A DNA stretch of 45,967 bases from Kribbella caucasensis (GTDB lineage Bacteria; Actinomycetota; Actinomycetes; Propionibacteriales; Kribbellaceae): positions 1-45,967 of the forward strand of contig NZ_SNWQ01000038.1 in the NCBI RefSeq assembly GCF_004361855.1, written 5' to 3'. Positions 25,036-33,484 of this stretch are shown here, piece by piece (position 1 is the first letter of the stretch; each line of letters starts with the position of its first letter). The notes below the pieces were generated by a model that did no database searches, was not told the DNA's origin, and worked only from the letters and a program-made list of their open reading frames with translations. Position numbers and translations under genes: made by a program.

Positions 25036-25150
25036 AGTTCTGGCGGTGCGGCCATCGATGGTCATGAAGAATTGGGCCGCGGCGAGCTGCACCGCCATCG
25101 ACCAGGTGGGGTAGGCGTGGCTGGTGGCGGCCAGCCGGCCGGTGAACATG
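25009..25150 (-). pseudogene. C-terminal remnant of FAD/NAD(P) disulfide oxidoreductase
   Basis: The frame ending at 25009 reads ATRMFTGRLAATSHAYPTWS, then MAVQLAAAQFFMTIDGRTAR. The HAYPTWS-x-AVQ-x-AAAQ block is the dimer-interface end of mercuric-reductase/lipoamide-dehydrogenase-like flavoproteins, with the catalytic His. Nothing upstream continues the enzyme. The last codons overlap the Crp-type site. It may be the other end of the gene whose N-terminal piece lies at 6860-7131, separated by rearrangement. Confidence 0.6.
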
Positions 25151-25267
25151 CGGGTCGCCATCGCCGCAGCCGTCGTGGCGCCTTGGCCGTCGGCGCATCC
25201 TCGGTGCACGGTGCCGCGGACACGAGGCACTGGCAGGCTGACCTCGCCGCGTTCGAGACGTCCGCGG

Positions 25268-25459
25268 TCAACGTGTGTCGATTTGCCCGTCGAGGACGTA
25301 CTCCGTCGGCAGCACGAATTCGAACGGGGTCAACAGCGTGAGCTGCAGCGTGCCCTCACTGGGCCCGCCCTCGGTGACGACCACACGGAAGGTCGCCGGG
25401 GACTTCCCCTGGTTGCCGGTCTGGAACATTCCACGGGACTTGGGCGGGCACACCGGCAA
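25268..25459 (-). pseudogene. Short protein remnant, unknown
   Basis: The frame gives about 60 residues ending with TFRVVVTEGGPSEGTLQLTL and PFEFVLPTEYVLDGQID. The alternation of hydrophobic and polar residues suggests beta strands of a secreted or structural protein. No start site or family is recognisable. It probably is the 3' end of a lost gene. Confidence 0.3.
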
Positions 25460-25493
25460 GATGGCGCAAGCTGCGCGGCGGCCCGCTCCTCCG

Positions 25494-26071
25494 TCACTCA
25501 GGGATGAAGACGGTGAACCCGCTGGGCACGGTCTTGTTGAAGTTGATCAAGTCGTTCACGTTCAGCCGGATTCCCTCGTGCCGGGCAGGGTCGCCGCCGG
25601 ACGGGATCTTGTCGCCGATCAGGCAGTCGATCCACAGAGTCGCCGGGAGCTGCAGAGAGGTGCCTGCCGGGGTCAGGGTGACCTCCAGCTTGGCCAGCCC
25701 GCCGCAGAGGGTCGCGCCAGGGACGATCTGGTCGCTGCAGCCGTAGAACTGGAAGCTCGTCAGGCTGCGGGCAGTGAAGGTGCCCTGCGCGAAGACGCTG
25801 GCGTCGGCGCGCTTGTGCACGACTGGCCGCCCCCGCTCGCGGTCTTGTCGGCGGCGTTCAGCACCCCGGCACCGTCGAGCTCAACCGTGTCACCGTTCGA
25901 TGCCGCGGCGATCGCTACGGGTGGCGACCCCGCCGCCTCTTCCAGCAAGGCATCGGCGACGTGCCAGCTGTAGGCTGCCTTCGACGTTCCCGCCGATGCC
26001 ACTCCGGTCGCACCCAGCGTGGATGCGACGAACGCGAGTGGAAGCATTGCGGCAATAGGCGCTCGCCTCAT
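25494..26071 (-). pseudogene. Secreted protein of unknown function, one frameshift
   Basis: From ATG 26071 the protein has a signal peptide (IAAMLPLAFVASTLGATG, cleavage after ASA) and the segment AAYSWHVADALLEEAAGS, then VAIAAASNGDTVELDGAG. At the C5 run 25830-25834 the frame changes, and the continuation reads VHKRADASVFAQGTFTARSL, SFQFYGC, CGGLAKLEVTLTP, LPATLWIDCLIG, and ends GFTVFIPE. One indel would restore a secreted protein of about 190 residues. Two or three Cys in the second part may form a disulfide. The family is not recognised. Similar exported beta-rich proteins are common in actinomycetes. Confidence 0.6.
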
Positions 26072-26290
26072 GACGAACCCCCTCCCGCCCGCCCTGATGC
26101 GGCGCGATCATTGGATGGCCCGCGTGCTGGTCGTGCCGCTGCCAGATCGCCGGAACAGAGATCGGCCTGGCTCCCCAGATGCTCGTCGCCCTCCCCGCGA
26201 GCCCTTCCATCAAAGGTCGCGCGGCGGGTGCGTCACGTCAAGGCATCGAGTCTGCGTCCCGTGCCGGAGTCAGCGTGCGCAGGCTGAGCG

Positions 26291-27082
26291 CTACGCGGGC
26301 TTGTCGGCGACCAACAGCGCGTAGCCGAGGATACCGTCGGCTACTGCGGCTCTTGCTGCGCCTAGCACTGGTTCGGTGCGGTCGAGGTCGACGCCGTACG
26401 CCTCGAGCTTCGGTCGGGAGGTCAGGCGCAGGAACTGCAGGCGGGCTTCGATCTGGTCGATCATCCGGCCGATGGTGGCGTCGTGGTGTTCGATCTGGGT
26501 CACGCGGAGGCCGGCGTCGGCGAGGATGTCGGCGTACTCGGTGGCGGGGCGGGCGTCGGCGACGCAGGCGATCCAGGCGGCGAGCGTGGTGAGTTCGGGA
26601 GGTAGCAGGTCACGGTCGGCGGTGACGTCGGTGATGCCGACCCGGCCGCCCGGTCGCAGTACGCGGGCGAACTCGCGCGCGGCCGCCGGTTTGCCGGGAA
26701 AGGTGCAGAGCGCACATTCGCACAGTACGGCGTCGACGGACTCGTCCGGCACTGGGAGCTTCTCGGCGTCCCCGAGCTGGAAGCCAACGCGGTCGGACAA
26801 CCCACCTGCCTGGGCCGCTCCGTTGCTCAGTGCAACGTTTGCCGGTGACAGGTCGACGCCGGTCACCGTGACGTCGTACTGGTGGGCGATCGTGAGCGCC
26901 GAGGTGCCGCGCCCGGACGCGACGTCGAGCACCGATTGTCCGCCGCTCAGTGCCATCGCGGCGGTGAGCCGTCGGGTGAGGGTTAGGCCGCCGGGGTGGT
27001 AGGAGTCGCCGAGCAGCAGCGCGACCAGGTCCGAGGAGTACGCCGTTGCGCAGCACGCCTTCACCTCGCCGGGATTCGTCAT
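26291..27082 (-). CDS. Class I SAM methyltransferase, ArsM-like
   Basis: This 263-residue methyltransferase has motif I VLDVASGRGTSALTIA, VTGVDLSPANVALSNGAA, FQLGDAEKLPVPDESVDAV and RVLRPGGRVGITDV. The N-terminus VKACCATAYSSDLVALLLG with a Cys pair, plus CECALC in the middle and IACVADA later, recalls the thiol-rich arsenite methyltransferases. Whether the substrate is arsenic, another metalloid, or a lipid or thiol made by its partner cannot be told. The ATG overlaps the stop of the radical SAM gene (ATGA, 27079-27082). It is the last gene of a three-gene operon with a Crp-type promoter site. Confidence 0.85.
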   Translation of the reverse strand: MTNPGEVKACCATAYSSDLVALLLGDSYHPGGLTLTRRLTAAMALSGGQSVLDVASGRGTSALTIAHQYDVTVTGVDLSPANVALSNGAAQAGGLSDRVGFQLGDAEKLPVPDESVDAVLCECALCTFPGKPAAAREFARVLRPGGRVGITDVTADRDLLPPELTTLAAWIACVADARPATEYADILADAGLRVTQIEHHDATIGRMIDQIEARLQFLRLTSRPKLEAYGVDLDRTEPVLGAARAAVADGILGYALLVADKPA

Positions 27083-28698
27083 CGCAATCTCCGAGGGTCG
27101 TTCGAGGGGTCGTCGGGTCCAAGGCCGTTGCTCTGGGCAATCTTGGATCCGTACGGCGAGTCGGTGAGGATCGGCTGCAGCGGTACGGCGTTGGGGACGA
27201 CGCCGGCGACCGGTACGCCGGACATGTCGGCGCGGACCTGTTCGCGGTAGCCGACGGAGTTGTACGCGCAGAACGGGATCAGCCTGCCGTCGGGGGTGAT
27301 CTCCTCCACGCAGCACTTCATCAGTTGCCGCACGTTAAGGGTGTAGGGGTCCTGGAAGTCCTGGACGACGATCATGAACGCCTTGTCACTGACCTCCTTC
27401 ACCGCCTCGGGCAGGTTCACCCCGCAGGCGTCGGCGCAATCCAGCGCCTCGGCGACCTGGCGGAGGCGGTTGTTGGAGGTGTCGGTGCCGATGAACGCCG
27501 ACGCGCTCCACAGCTTCTCCAGTGCCTCGCGTACGCCATCGTCGGGTAGCACGCGGTTCGAGACGTAGTCGAGGTAGTCCTCGACGTTCACCAATCGCGG
27601 GATCGGCACCAGCCCGAAGTCTGGGTCCCCTGGGACGCCGTCGGTGATGAGGTAGGTGATGGATCGGCAGGTGGGAAAGCAGCACGGCACCGGGAAGAAG
27701 TCGTCGGTGCGGAACCATTCGGGCAGTTGGTCGGCGATCAGGTGCAGGACGTCGGAGTTGGTGAGCCGGGTCAGCGGGTCGAATGCTGTGTGCCGGCCGG
27801 AGTGGGTGACGGGCTGGAAGGCGATCGACCGTACGGCGGGATGCGTGAGGCCGTGCTCGATGATGGGGCCGATCTCGTGCTCGTTGAGTCCGCGTTCGAT
27901 CGCCGCGACCAGCGTCACGGTCAGTCCCGCCTCGGCACAGTTGTCCAGCGCTCGCTGCTTCACGGCCCGCAGATCCCGGCCGCGGATCTCGCGGTGGGTG
28001 TGTTCGTCGAGCCCGTCGAACTGCAGATAGATGTTCACCGCTCCCGCCGGCTGGTTGCGGCGGCCGAGTTCGGCGACGAACCGCTTGTCGGAGGCGAGCC
28101 GGATCCCGTTGGTGTTCAGGTTGACCGACTTGATCGGCCGCTCCTGGGCCAGGTCGATGAAGTCGAGGATCTGCTTGTGGATGGTCGGTTCGCCGCCGGA
28201 GAACATCACCACCTCGGCCTCACCCTCGCTGGCCACGAACACGTCCAGCATCCGCGCGCACTGGTCGAGGGTGATCGAGTAGCCGTCGGGTTGGTGGCCG
28301 GAGTCGGCGAAGCAGATCGGGCAGTCCAGGTTGCAGCCGGTGTTCACCTCGATGATCCCCAGGCAGGCGTGCTGCTTGTGCTCCGGGCACAGCCCGCAGT
28401 CGCTCGGACAACCGTCCTTCACCTCGGTTTGGAAGGTCAACGGGATCGTGCCCGGCTTGTTGAATCGCGCCGAGTCCATGTACATCTGGGCGTCGCCGTA
28501 CACCAGCGCCTCGAACTCGCCATGCTCACGGCACCGCTTGCGCAGATAGACCTTGTCATCGCGAATGTTCACCTGGGCATCAATCACCACCTTGCACACC
28601 GGACAGATCGACCGGGTGAACTCGACGAACACCTCATCCCGATCCTGCTTCTGCTGTGCCGGCGCGGGCTCGGTCACTCTCTCCAGCGAATCGGTCAT
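27079..28698 (-). CDS. Radical SAM protein, MJ0619/Tes-like
   Basis: A 539-residue radical SAM enzyme. The cluster motif is CNLDCPIC (Cys122, 126, 129), followed by the SAM-binding GGEP segment (VVMFSGGEPTIHKQI). The N-terminus has extra Cys: CPVC (32-35) with CREHG (56), and GCPSDCGLCPEH plus HAC (97-112), which can hold one rubredoxin-like metal and another cluster. Further Cys occur late (CCFPTC, DACG, MKCC). This pattern belongs to the MJ0619-like group that includes the archaeal tetraether lipid synthase Tes; the function of actinobacterial members is unknown. ATG 28698 overlaps the DUF427 stop by 4 nt. Confidence 0.88.
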   Translation of the reverse strand: MTDSLERVTEPAPAQQKQDRDEVFVEFTRSICPVCKVVIDAQVNIRDDKVYLRKRCREHGEFEALVYGDAQMYMDSARFNKPGTIPLTFQTEVKDGCPSDCGLCPEHKQHACLGIIEVNTGCNLDCPICFADSGHQPDGYSITLDQCARMLDVFVASEGEAEVVMFSGGEPTIHKQILDFIDLAQERPIKSVNLNTNGIRLASDKRFVAELGRRNQPAGAVNIYLQFDGLDEHTHREIRGRDLRAVKQRALDNCAEAGLTVTLVAAIERGLNEHEIGPIIEHGLTHPAVRSIAFQPVTHSGRHTAFDPLTRLTNSDVLHLIADQLPEWFRTDDFFPVPCCFPTCRSITYLITDGVPGDPDFGLVPIPRLVNVEDYLDYVSNRVLPDDGVREALEKLWSASAFIGTDTSNNRLRQVAEALDCADACGVNLPEAVKEVSDKAFMIVVQDFQDPYTLNVRQLMKCCVEEITPDGRLIPFCAYNSVGYREQVRADMSGVPVAGVVPNAVPLQPILTDSPYGSKIAQSNGLGPDDPSNDPRRLR

Positions 28699-29015
28699 CG
28701 GCCATCCCGTCCGTGGTCGTCGGGGTCGTGGACGAGCACCTGCAGGCCGTTCCAGAACGCGACCCGGTTCTTGACCTTGCGGGCAAGCGGCCACGGGTGC
28801 CGGTAGCACCAGGCGGCGTCGGGATTTGTCACGCCGTTGACGGTGATCGAGTAGTACGACGCGACGCCCTTCCAGGGGCTGAGTGTCTTGGCGGAGCTTT
28901 CGGTGAAGTGCTCGCGTCGCAGCGAATCGGGCGGGAAGTAGTGGTTGCCCTCAACCACGACAGTGTCATCACTCTCGGCCACCACCACGCCGTTCCAGAC
29001 AGCACGCACAGACAT
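28695..29015 (-). CDS. DUF427 domain protein
   Basis: A 106-residue protein of the DUF427 family: VWNGVVVAESDDTVVVEGNH, YFPPDSLRREHF, TLSPWKGVASYYSI, DAAWCYRHPWPLARKVKNRV and VAFWNG. The family is a small beta-barrel of unknown biochemistry, with a conserved W-KG-x-A-x-Y and a late Trp-Cys/Tyr. It is the first gene of the operon with the radical SAM protein and methyltransferase, with strict 4-nt overlaps, so it likely serves the same pathway. ATG 29015 follows GGAAGGGA. Promoter and Crp-type site lie 47-89 nt upstream. Confidence 0.88.
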   Translation of the reverse strand: MSVRAVWNGVVVAESDDTVVVEGNHYFPPDSLRREHFTESSAKTLSPWKGVASYYSITVNGVTNPDAAWCYRHPWPLARKVKNRVAFWNGLQVLVHDPDDHGRDGR

Positions 29016-29061
29016 CGCAACCGATCCCTTCCAGGGAGGAACCACCACTCTGACGCGTCCG

Positions 29062-29104
29062 ACGCTAGGCGCAAACCCGCGCCACGGTCGGTGACCGCGG
29101 TCAC
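29062..29104 (-). promoter_or_regulatory. Crp-type site and -10 box before the DUF427-rSAM-MT operon
   Basis: The perfect palindrome GTGACCGCGGTCAC lies at 29091-29104, and a -10-like TAGCGT (minus strand) at 29062-29067, again centred 33 nt from the middle of the site. The predicted start of transcription is near 29055, giving a 40-nt leader with the ribosome site GGAAGGGA. The spacing equals that at 24993-25035. Confidence 0.72.
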
Positions 29105-29219
29105 TGAACAGCCGCCGGCCTCGCAGGATGTACCAGCAGTCCTCTCGGAGGCCGCTCCTCATGGAAGCAGTTGCCGATCGTGGAGGGGACTCTGAAGCGG
29201 CGGCAGATCCTCAGCGATC

Positions 29220-29700
29220 GTGAACGTCGACCGACTCGCCGCCTTGCTCACCGAACACCCCGAGCTGGCCACCGAGCAGATGAAGAACTGGTGCGACCAC
29301 CCGCTGGGCCCAGCACCGCTCAGCTATGTTGCGATGCTTCGTTACGACACAGCTCGGCGCGTCTGGCGGGACTGCCCCGGTACCGGCACGATCGCCCGGA
29401 TGCTGCTCCGGGCTGGAGCCTGCGTCAACGGCAGCGCCGACGACTCGGAGACACCGCTGATCACCGCGGCAAGTTACGGCGACGTCGAGGTCGCCCGCGC
29501 GCTCATCGAGGCCGGCGCCGACCTCGACGCCACCGCCTCGGCCACTGCCGGCGGCGTACCTGGTGGCACAGCACTGCGCCATGCTGCGGTGTTCGGCACG
29601 ACCGAGGTTGTCGACGTCCTGGTTGCGGCCGGAGCACGCATCGATCACATCAGCCAGGCTGCGGCTGCCGGAGACATCACCGGTTGGCTACAGCCTGACA
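29220..29700 (+). pseudogene. Ankyrin-repeat protein, 3' end lost
   Basis: From GTG 29220 the product reads DRLAALLTEHPELATEQMKN and then three ankyrin repeats: GTGTIARMLLRAGACVNGSA, ETPLITAASYGDVEVARALI and GTALRHAAVFGTTEVVDVLV. After DITGWLQPD (about 29700) the sequence becomes arginine-rich and unlike protein, and overlaps the 3' end of the opposite histidine kinase. Family members continue with further repeats, so a frameshift or deletion has removed the end. Ankyrin proteins bind other proteins; the partner is unknown. Confidence 0.65.
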
Positions 29701-29766
29701 CGACCGTGTCCGGGCGCTGCAGGTCTCGTCTGCGGCATCGACCGCTTGACGCGTCGGCTGGCCGGG

Positions 29767-31146
29767 TTAACCAGCCTCGGTCAGCGGGAGGCGGAGGGAG
29801 AAGGTGGAGCCGTCGCCGGGGGTGTTGAGCAGTTCGATGGTTCCGCCGTGCTGGGTGGCGATCCAGGCGGCGATGGCGAGCCCGAGTCCTGTGCCGGTCG
29901 CTGCGCCGGCGTTTCGACCGCGGTAGAAGCGGTCGAAGATCTTGTTCCGGTCCTCGGGCGGTACGCCGAGGCCGGTGTCGGTGATGTCGATCCGCGCCTG
30001 GCTGTCCTCGCACCGCGCACGAACGAGTACCTGGCCGGGTGGCGGGGTGTACTTGAAGGCGTTGTCGAGGAGGATCAGGACGGCCTGCTCGAGGTGGTCG
30101 GCGTCGCCGAGGACGATCGCATCGGCGAGACCGTCGGCGTCCGGTGGTCGAAGCGTTACTCCGTTGGCCATCCGGCCCGCCTGCCGGTAGGCGGCGTCGA
30201 TGACATCGGCCAGGCGTACCGGTCTCCGTTCGATCGTCGCGCCGGCGTCGGCGCGGGCGAGGATCAGGAGTTGCCGGACCATCCGTGCCATCCGGTCGGT
30301 GTCCGCGGCGACGTCGGCCAGGGCCCTGGACCGGAAGGCCGCGTCGTCGGTGTTGGGTTCGTCGAGTCTGGTCAGTACGTCGACCGTGCTGCGGATCCGG
30401 GCGAGCGGCGCTCGCAGTTCGTGTGAGCAGTCGGCGAGGAATTGCCGCAGCCGCTGGTTGGAGTCGTCCAGGGACTGGTAGGCGATCTCCAGTTCGGCGA
30501 GCATCTCGTTGAACGTTTCGACCAGCCGTCCGACCTCGTCTCCCGCGCTGTGCGGTGGGACCCGGCGGCTGAGGTCGCGGCTGTCGCGCACCGACCGGGC
30601 AGCTGTGACGACCTGGCCGATCGGACGGAGTGCTCCGCGGGCGTAGAGCCAGCTGGTCAGCGCGGTGAGCGCCACCGCGGCTGTGATGACGCCCGTGAGC
30701 AGGTTGCGGAGTGTCCTCAAAGCGCCGTACGTCGTCATCGGTGACCGTGCGACGACGATCTGACGGCCGGCGTCGAGTGGTGCCGCGGTGAGGAACAGCG
30801 GGCGGCCGCCGACCCGGGCTTCGACGACCTCGCCCCGGCCGGCGGCGTCCGGGATCGGCAGCACCCGCTCGCCGAGGCTGGCCGATCTGGCGATCGCGGC
30901 GCCGTCAGGGCCGACGACCTGAAGGAACACGTCAGGTGCGCCGAAGGTGTCGAGCTCGTACGGCGGCGTCGGCGGCGTGGCGCGGAAGGCGGCCGCCCGG
31001 TGCGCGACGTCGCGTTCGATCTCGGCGAGCAGGTTTTGCCGGAGTAATTGATTGGTCGCCACCCCGACCAGGACGAGGATCACACCGACGAGCAGGGTGA
31101 AGGTGATGGCGAGCCGGGTCCGGAGCGATGGCCGCCAGCGGATCAC
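29767..31146 (-). CDS. Sensor histidine kinase, OmpR-system type
   Basis: A 459-residue membrane kinase: N-terminal helix AITFTLLVGVILVLVGVA, an extracytoplasmic sensor of about 125 residues without recognised fold, a second helix TGVITAAVALTALTSWLYA, HAMP (about 170-222), the phosphoacceptor H-box FLADCSHELRAPLARIRS (His242), N-box EQAVLILLDNAFKYTP, G1 ITDTGLGVPPED and G2 GTGLGLAIAAWI. Its start overlaps the response regulator stop (ATGA, 31143-31146), so the pair is co-translated. The adjacent cupredoxin and other redox proteins suggest copper or redox stress as signal, by context only. Confidence 0.93.
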   Translation of the reverse strand: MIRWRPSLRTRLAITFTLLVGVILVLVGVATNQLLRQNLLAEIERDVAHRAAAFRATPPTPPYELDTFGAPDVFLQVVGPDGAAIARSASLGERVLPIPDAAGRGEVVEARVGGRPLFLTAAPLDAGRQIVVARSPMTTYGALRTLRNLLTGVITAAVALTALTSWLYARGALRPIGQVVTAARSVRDSRDLSRRVPPHSAGDEVGRLVETFNEMLAELEIAYQSLDDSNQRLRQFLADCSHELRAPLARIRSTVDVLTRLDEPNTDDAAFRSRALADVAADTDRMARMVRQLLILARADAGATIERRPVRLADVIDAAYRQAGRMANGVTLRPPDADGLADAIVLGDADHLEQAVLILLDNAFKYTPPPGQVLVRARCEDSQARIDITDTGLGVPPEDRNKIFDRFYRGRNAGAATGTGLGLAIAAWIATQHGGTIELLNTPGDGSTFSLRLPLTEAG

Positions 31147-31829
31147 GGCTCGCTCCGCAGTGCGTAACCGACACCGCGCATGGTCTGGATGAGGGGCGGG
31201 TCGCCGAGCTTGCGGCGGAGGTGGCCGATGTGGACGTCGACCACGTTGCTATCGACGGGTACGTCGTACCCCCAAACGGCTCGGAGCAAGCCTTCGCGGC
31301 TGTGGAACCGTCTCGGGTTCCGCAGCAGGTAGCTGAGGAGATCGAACTCCGTGACCGTGAGATCGATTCGCCTGCCGCCGCGGACAACCTCGCGGGTGCC
31401 GAGGTCGCAGGTCAGGTCGTCGTAGCTGAATCGGTCCAATGCGTCCGCGCCCCGGCGGCGCAGCACCGCGCGGATGCGTGCGACCAGCTCGTCGAAATCG
31501 AACGGCTTGGCCACATAGTCGTCGGCGCCGAGACCCAGGGCGCCGACTTTGTCGGATACTTCGTCTTTGGCGGTGAGCATGACCACCGGTACGTCGGTGT
31601 GGCGGCGCAGCTCCTGGAGGACGCCAAAGCCGTCCAGGTCGGGCATGCCGACGTCGAGGAGCACGAGGTCGGGCAAGGTGTGCTTGGTGGCCGCGAGCGC
31701 TTCGGCACCAGAGTAGGCGCAGACTACGCCGAAGCCCTCGTAGCGCAGGCCTCGCTCCAGCAACGGCACCAGTTTCCGGTCATCGTCCACGACCAGTAGC
31801 TGTGGCACCTGAGCCCTTGCCGAGTTCAC
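31143..31829 (-). CDS. OmpR-family response regulator
   Basis: A 228-residue regulator: receiver domain (LLVVDDDRKLVPLLERGLRY, phospho-Asp59 in LVLLDVGMPDLDG, Thr in VVMLTAKDE, Lys in YVAKPFDFDEL) and a C-terminal winged helix (VTEFDLLSYLLRNPRRFHSR, VDSNVVDVHIGHLRRKLGD, GVGYALR). It belongs with the overlapping histidine kinase. Downstream targets are not visible; the cupredoxin operon on the same strand upstream (32293 and beyond) is a candidate. Confidence 0.95.
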   Translation of the reverse strand: MNSARAQVPQLLVVDDDRKLVPLLERGLRYEGFGVVCAYSGAEALAATKHTLPDLVLLDVGMPDLDGFGVLQELRRHTDVPVVMLTAKDEVSDKVGALGLGADDYVAKPFDFDELVARIRAVLRRRGADALDRFSYDDLTCDLGTREVVRGGRRIDLTVTEFDLLSYLLRNPRRFHSREGLLRAVWGYDVPVDSNVVDVHIGHLRRKLGDPPLIQTMRGVGYALRSEP

Positions 31830-31861
31830 CGTTGTCCTCCCGTCGCTGTCTGTAGATCACG

Positions 31862-32293
31862 CTACTCCGGGACTACGCGGACCACGCCGGCCATGAACTC
31901 AGCGTGCGGTTGACAGTAGTACGCGAATTCGCCGGACTCGGTAAACGTGACCGTGAACGCCTCCTCCCGCTCATCCACCACTCCGTCGAACCGGCCGCTC
32001 GGCCGTCGTACGTCGGCCCGCTCGGTCGAGGTGATGGTGTGGTACGTCGCGTCGTCGTTCACCCAGCGCACCGTGTCACCGACGTGGATGGTCACCTCGG
32101 TGGGCTTGAACGCGCACGGGGCATCGGGATCGCCGGTCGAGCAGCTCAACCGGACCTCGACCTGCTCGCCGGCCGGTGCCGAAGCCGGCGGGGCCGAGGT
32201 GGCGGGGGCAGCCGGCCGATCCTCCGCGCAGCCGACAGCGCCCAACGCAATCGCCAGGGCCAGCAGCGCTCCCGCGGCTCGAGCTGTTGCCAT
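31862..32293 (-). CDS. Cupredoxin lipoprotein (plastocyanin-like)
   Basis: An exported blue-copper protein of 143 residues. The signal peptide ends in lipobox LGAVGC, followed by a Pro/Ala-rich linker. The cupredoxin fold shows VTIHVGDTVRWVNDDATYHT (first His ligand) and GEFAYYCQPHAEFMAGVVRV (Cys, His, Met ligands in C-x2-H-x4-M), a complete type 1 copper site. The additional Cys in VRLSCSTGDPDAPCAF probably form a disulfide. It is the last gene of a leftward pair with the duplicated-domain lipoprotein (2 nt apart). It probably carries electrons or copper at the outer face of the membrane. Confidence 0.9.
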   Translation of the reverse strand: MATARAAGALLALAIALGAVGCAEDRPAAPATSAPPASAPAGEQVEVRLSCSTGDPDAPCAFKPTEVTIHVGDTVRWVNDDATYHTITSTERADVRRPSGRFDGVVDEREEAFTVTFTESGEFAYYCQPHAEFMAGVVRVVPE

Positions 32294-32295
32294 GC

Positions 32296-33300
32296 TCAAC
32301 AATCCGGCGGCGGTGTCGGCGAGAATTCGCGGTCCACCCCGGGGATGACCTGACGCCCGTCCCGTTGCTCGAAGGTGTCCGTTGCCATCCACAACAACCA
32401 GTAGCCGCGGTCGCCTGGTGCCTGGCCGTGGCCTTTGGCGTATTCCGCGGCGTGCGTGCGGTGGAAGTGCGGGAAGTCGGCCGACGGCTGTTTCGTCTTG
32501 CAGAACTCTCCGCGCACGCTGATTCCGACGTACCGGAGCGCGGTAGCCTCCGCCGGGTCCGATTTGTCGAGCTGGATGAAGACTGAGACGTCCTCATTCA
32601 CCCAGCGGTACAGGCGTGGCGCGGTCTGTCCGCCGGTCAGTGGGTTGTCCGTGAAGAAGCCGGCCAACGTTGCGATGTCCTGCTTGGACAGGGTTTTCGC
32701 CCCTGGCGCGGTGAAGTCGGCCTTGGGCAGCTTAGCGCCGCACTTCGGGGGAGCGGGGGTCGGTGAGAACTCGTAGTCCACCCCCGGTTTGACCTGGCGT
32801 CCGTCCCGCTGGGTGAATGTGTCCACGGCCACCCAGCTGAGCCAATACCCGGGCGTGCCGGCCGGCCCCGCGTGCCCCTGGGCGTACTCGGCCGCGTTCA
32901 ACCGGTGGAAGTGCGGGAACCCGCCGTTGGCGCCGCCGGGCTGGTTCTCGGCGCAGAACACACCCTTGACGCTGATGCCGACGTACCGCAGCGTGCTCGC
33001 CTTGGCAGGGTCCCGGTCGTCGAACTGAAGGAACACAGCGACTTGGTCGTTCACCCAGCGGTACTGCCGCGGCGCGGTCTGGCCACCGGTCAGCGGCTGG
33101 TCCGCGAAAGCGGACGCCAACGTCGCGATGTCTGCCTTGGACAGCGGAGCCCCCTTCGGCTCGGCGGGCGACGGGGTGGCTGTCGGTGACGGGCTTTGTG
33201 TCCCCGCTGGGGCACCTTCCTCATCAGTCCCGCCACAGGCTGACAGGAGGAGCAACGCCGACGCGCTGATGGCAATGATCCGGGTTCGGGTGGGCGACAT
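32296..33300 (-). CDS. Lipoprotein with two copies of an FPHFH domain
   Basis: A 334-residue lipoprotein (lipobox LLLLSAC, Pro/Ser/Thr linker) composed of two similar domains of about 130 residues. Each has the order LS-K-x-DIATLA-x-x-F, PLTGGQTAPR-x-YRWVN, VF-x-QxD, LRYVGISV-G-FC, FPHFHR-x-x-AAEYA-GH, YWL-W-A-DTF-QRDGRQV-PGV and EFSPTP. The invariant PHFH together with the GH and a Cys make metal binding (copper or zinc) possible. I recognise no named family. The second copy ends at a conserved terminal Cys. ATG 33300 follows GGAG. It is the first gene of the pair with the cupredoxin. Confidence 0.8.
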   Translation of the reverse strand: MSPTRTRIIAISASALLLLSACGGTDEEGAPAGTQSPSPTATPSPAEPKGAPLSKADIATLASAFADQPLTGGQTAPRQYRWVNDQVAVFLQFDDRDPAKASTLRYVGISVKGVFCAENQPGGANGGFPHFHRLNAAEYAQGHAGPAGTPGYWLSWVAVDTFTQRDGRQVKPGVDYEFSPTPAPPKCGAKLPKADFTAPGAKTLSKQDIATLAGFFTDNPLTGGQTAPRLYRWVNEDVSVFIQLDKSDPAEATALRYVGISVRGEFCKTKQPSADFPHFHRTHAAEYAKGHGQAPGDRGYWLLWMATDTFEQRDGRQVIPGVDREFSPTPPPDC

Positions 33301-33412
33301 GGCGAGCTCCTCCGTGGCGGCGCAACTGGGTCTCGCCTGCGACGCTAGGGTCGGTGCCCGTCGATAGCCCTGTTGCCTTCCTAAAGACTCGATGAAGGAG
33401 CACAACCGCCGG

Positions 33413-33484
33413 TCATTGCTCGGCGTTGGCGTCGTACAGGCTGACGGGTGGAAGTTGGTCACCGATCTTGACGATGCGTTGCAA
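33413..33484 (-). pseudogene. N-terminal scrap of a redoxin
   Basis: In a frame different from the overlapping methyltransferase end, the minus strand reads QRIVKIGDQLPPVSLYDAN, then AEQ and a stop at 33413. The IGDQLPPVSLYDAN motif is typical for the first strand of peroxiredoxin or TlpA-like proteins. Only this about 24-residue piece is present. It may be chance. Confidence 0.25.

Noticed and set aside
26179..26592. Plus-strand frame rich in Arg and Gly
   Set aside because: Low-complexity shadow of the methyltransferase gene; no start site, no family.
29700..29828. C-terminal continuation of the ankyrin protein
   Set aside because: Arg-rich residues and overlap with the kinase 3' end show that it is non-coding read-on.
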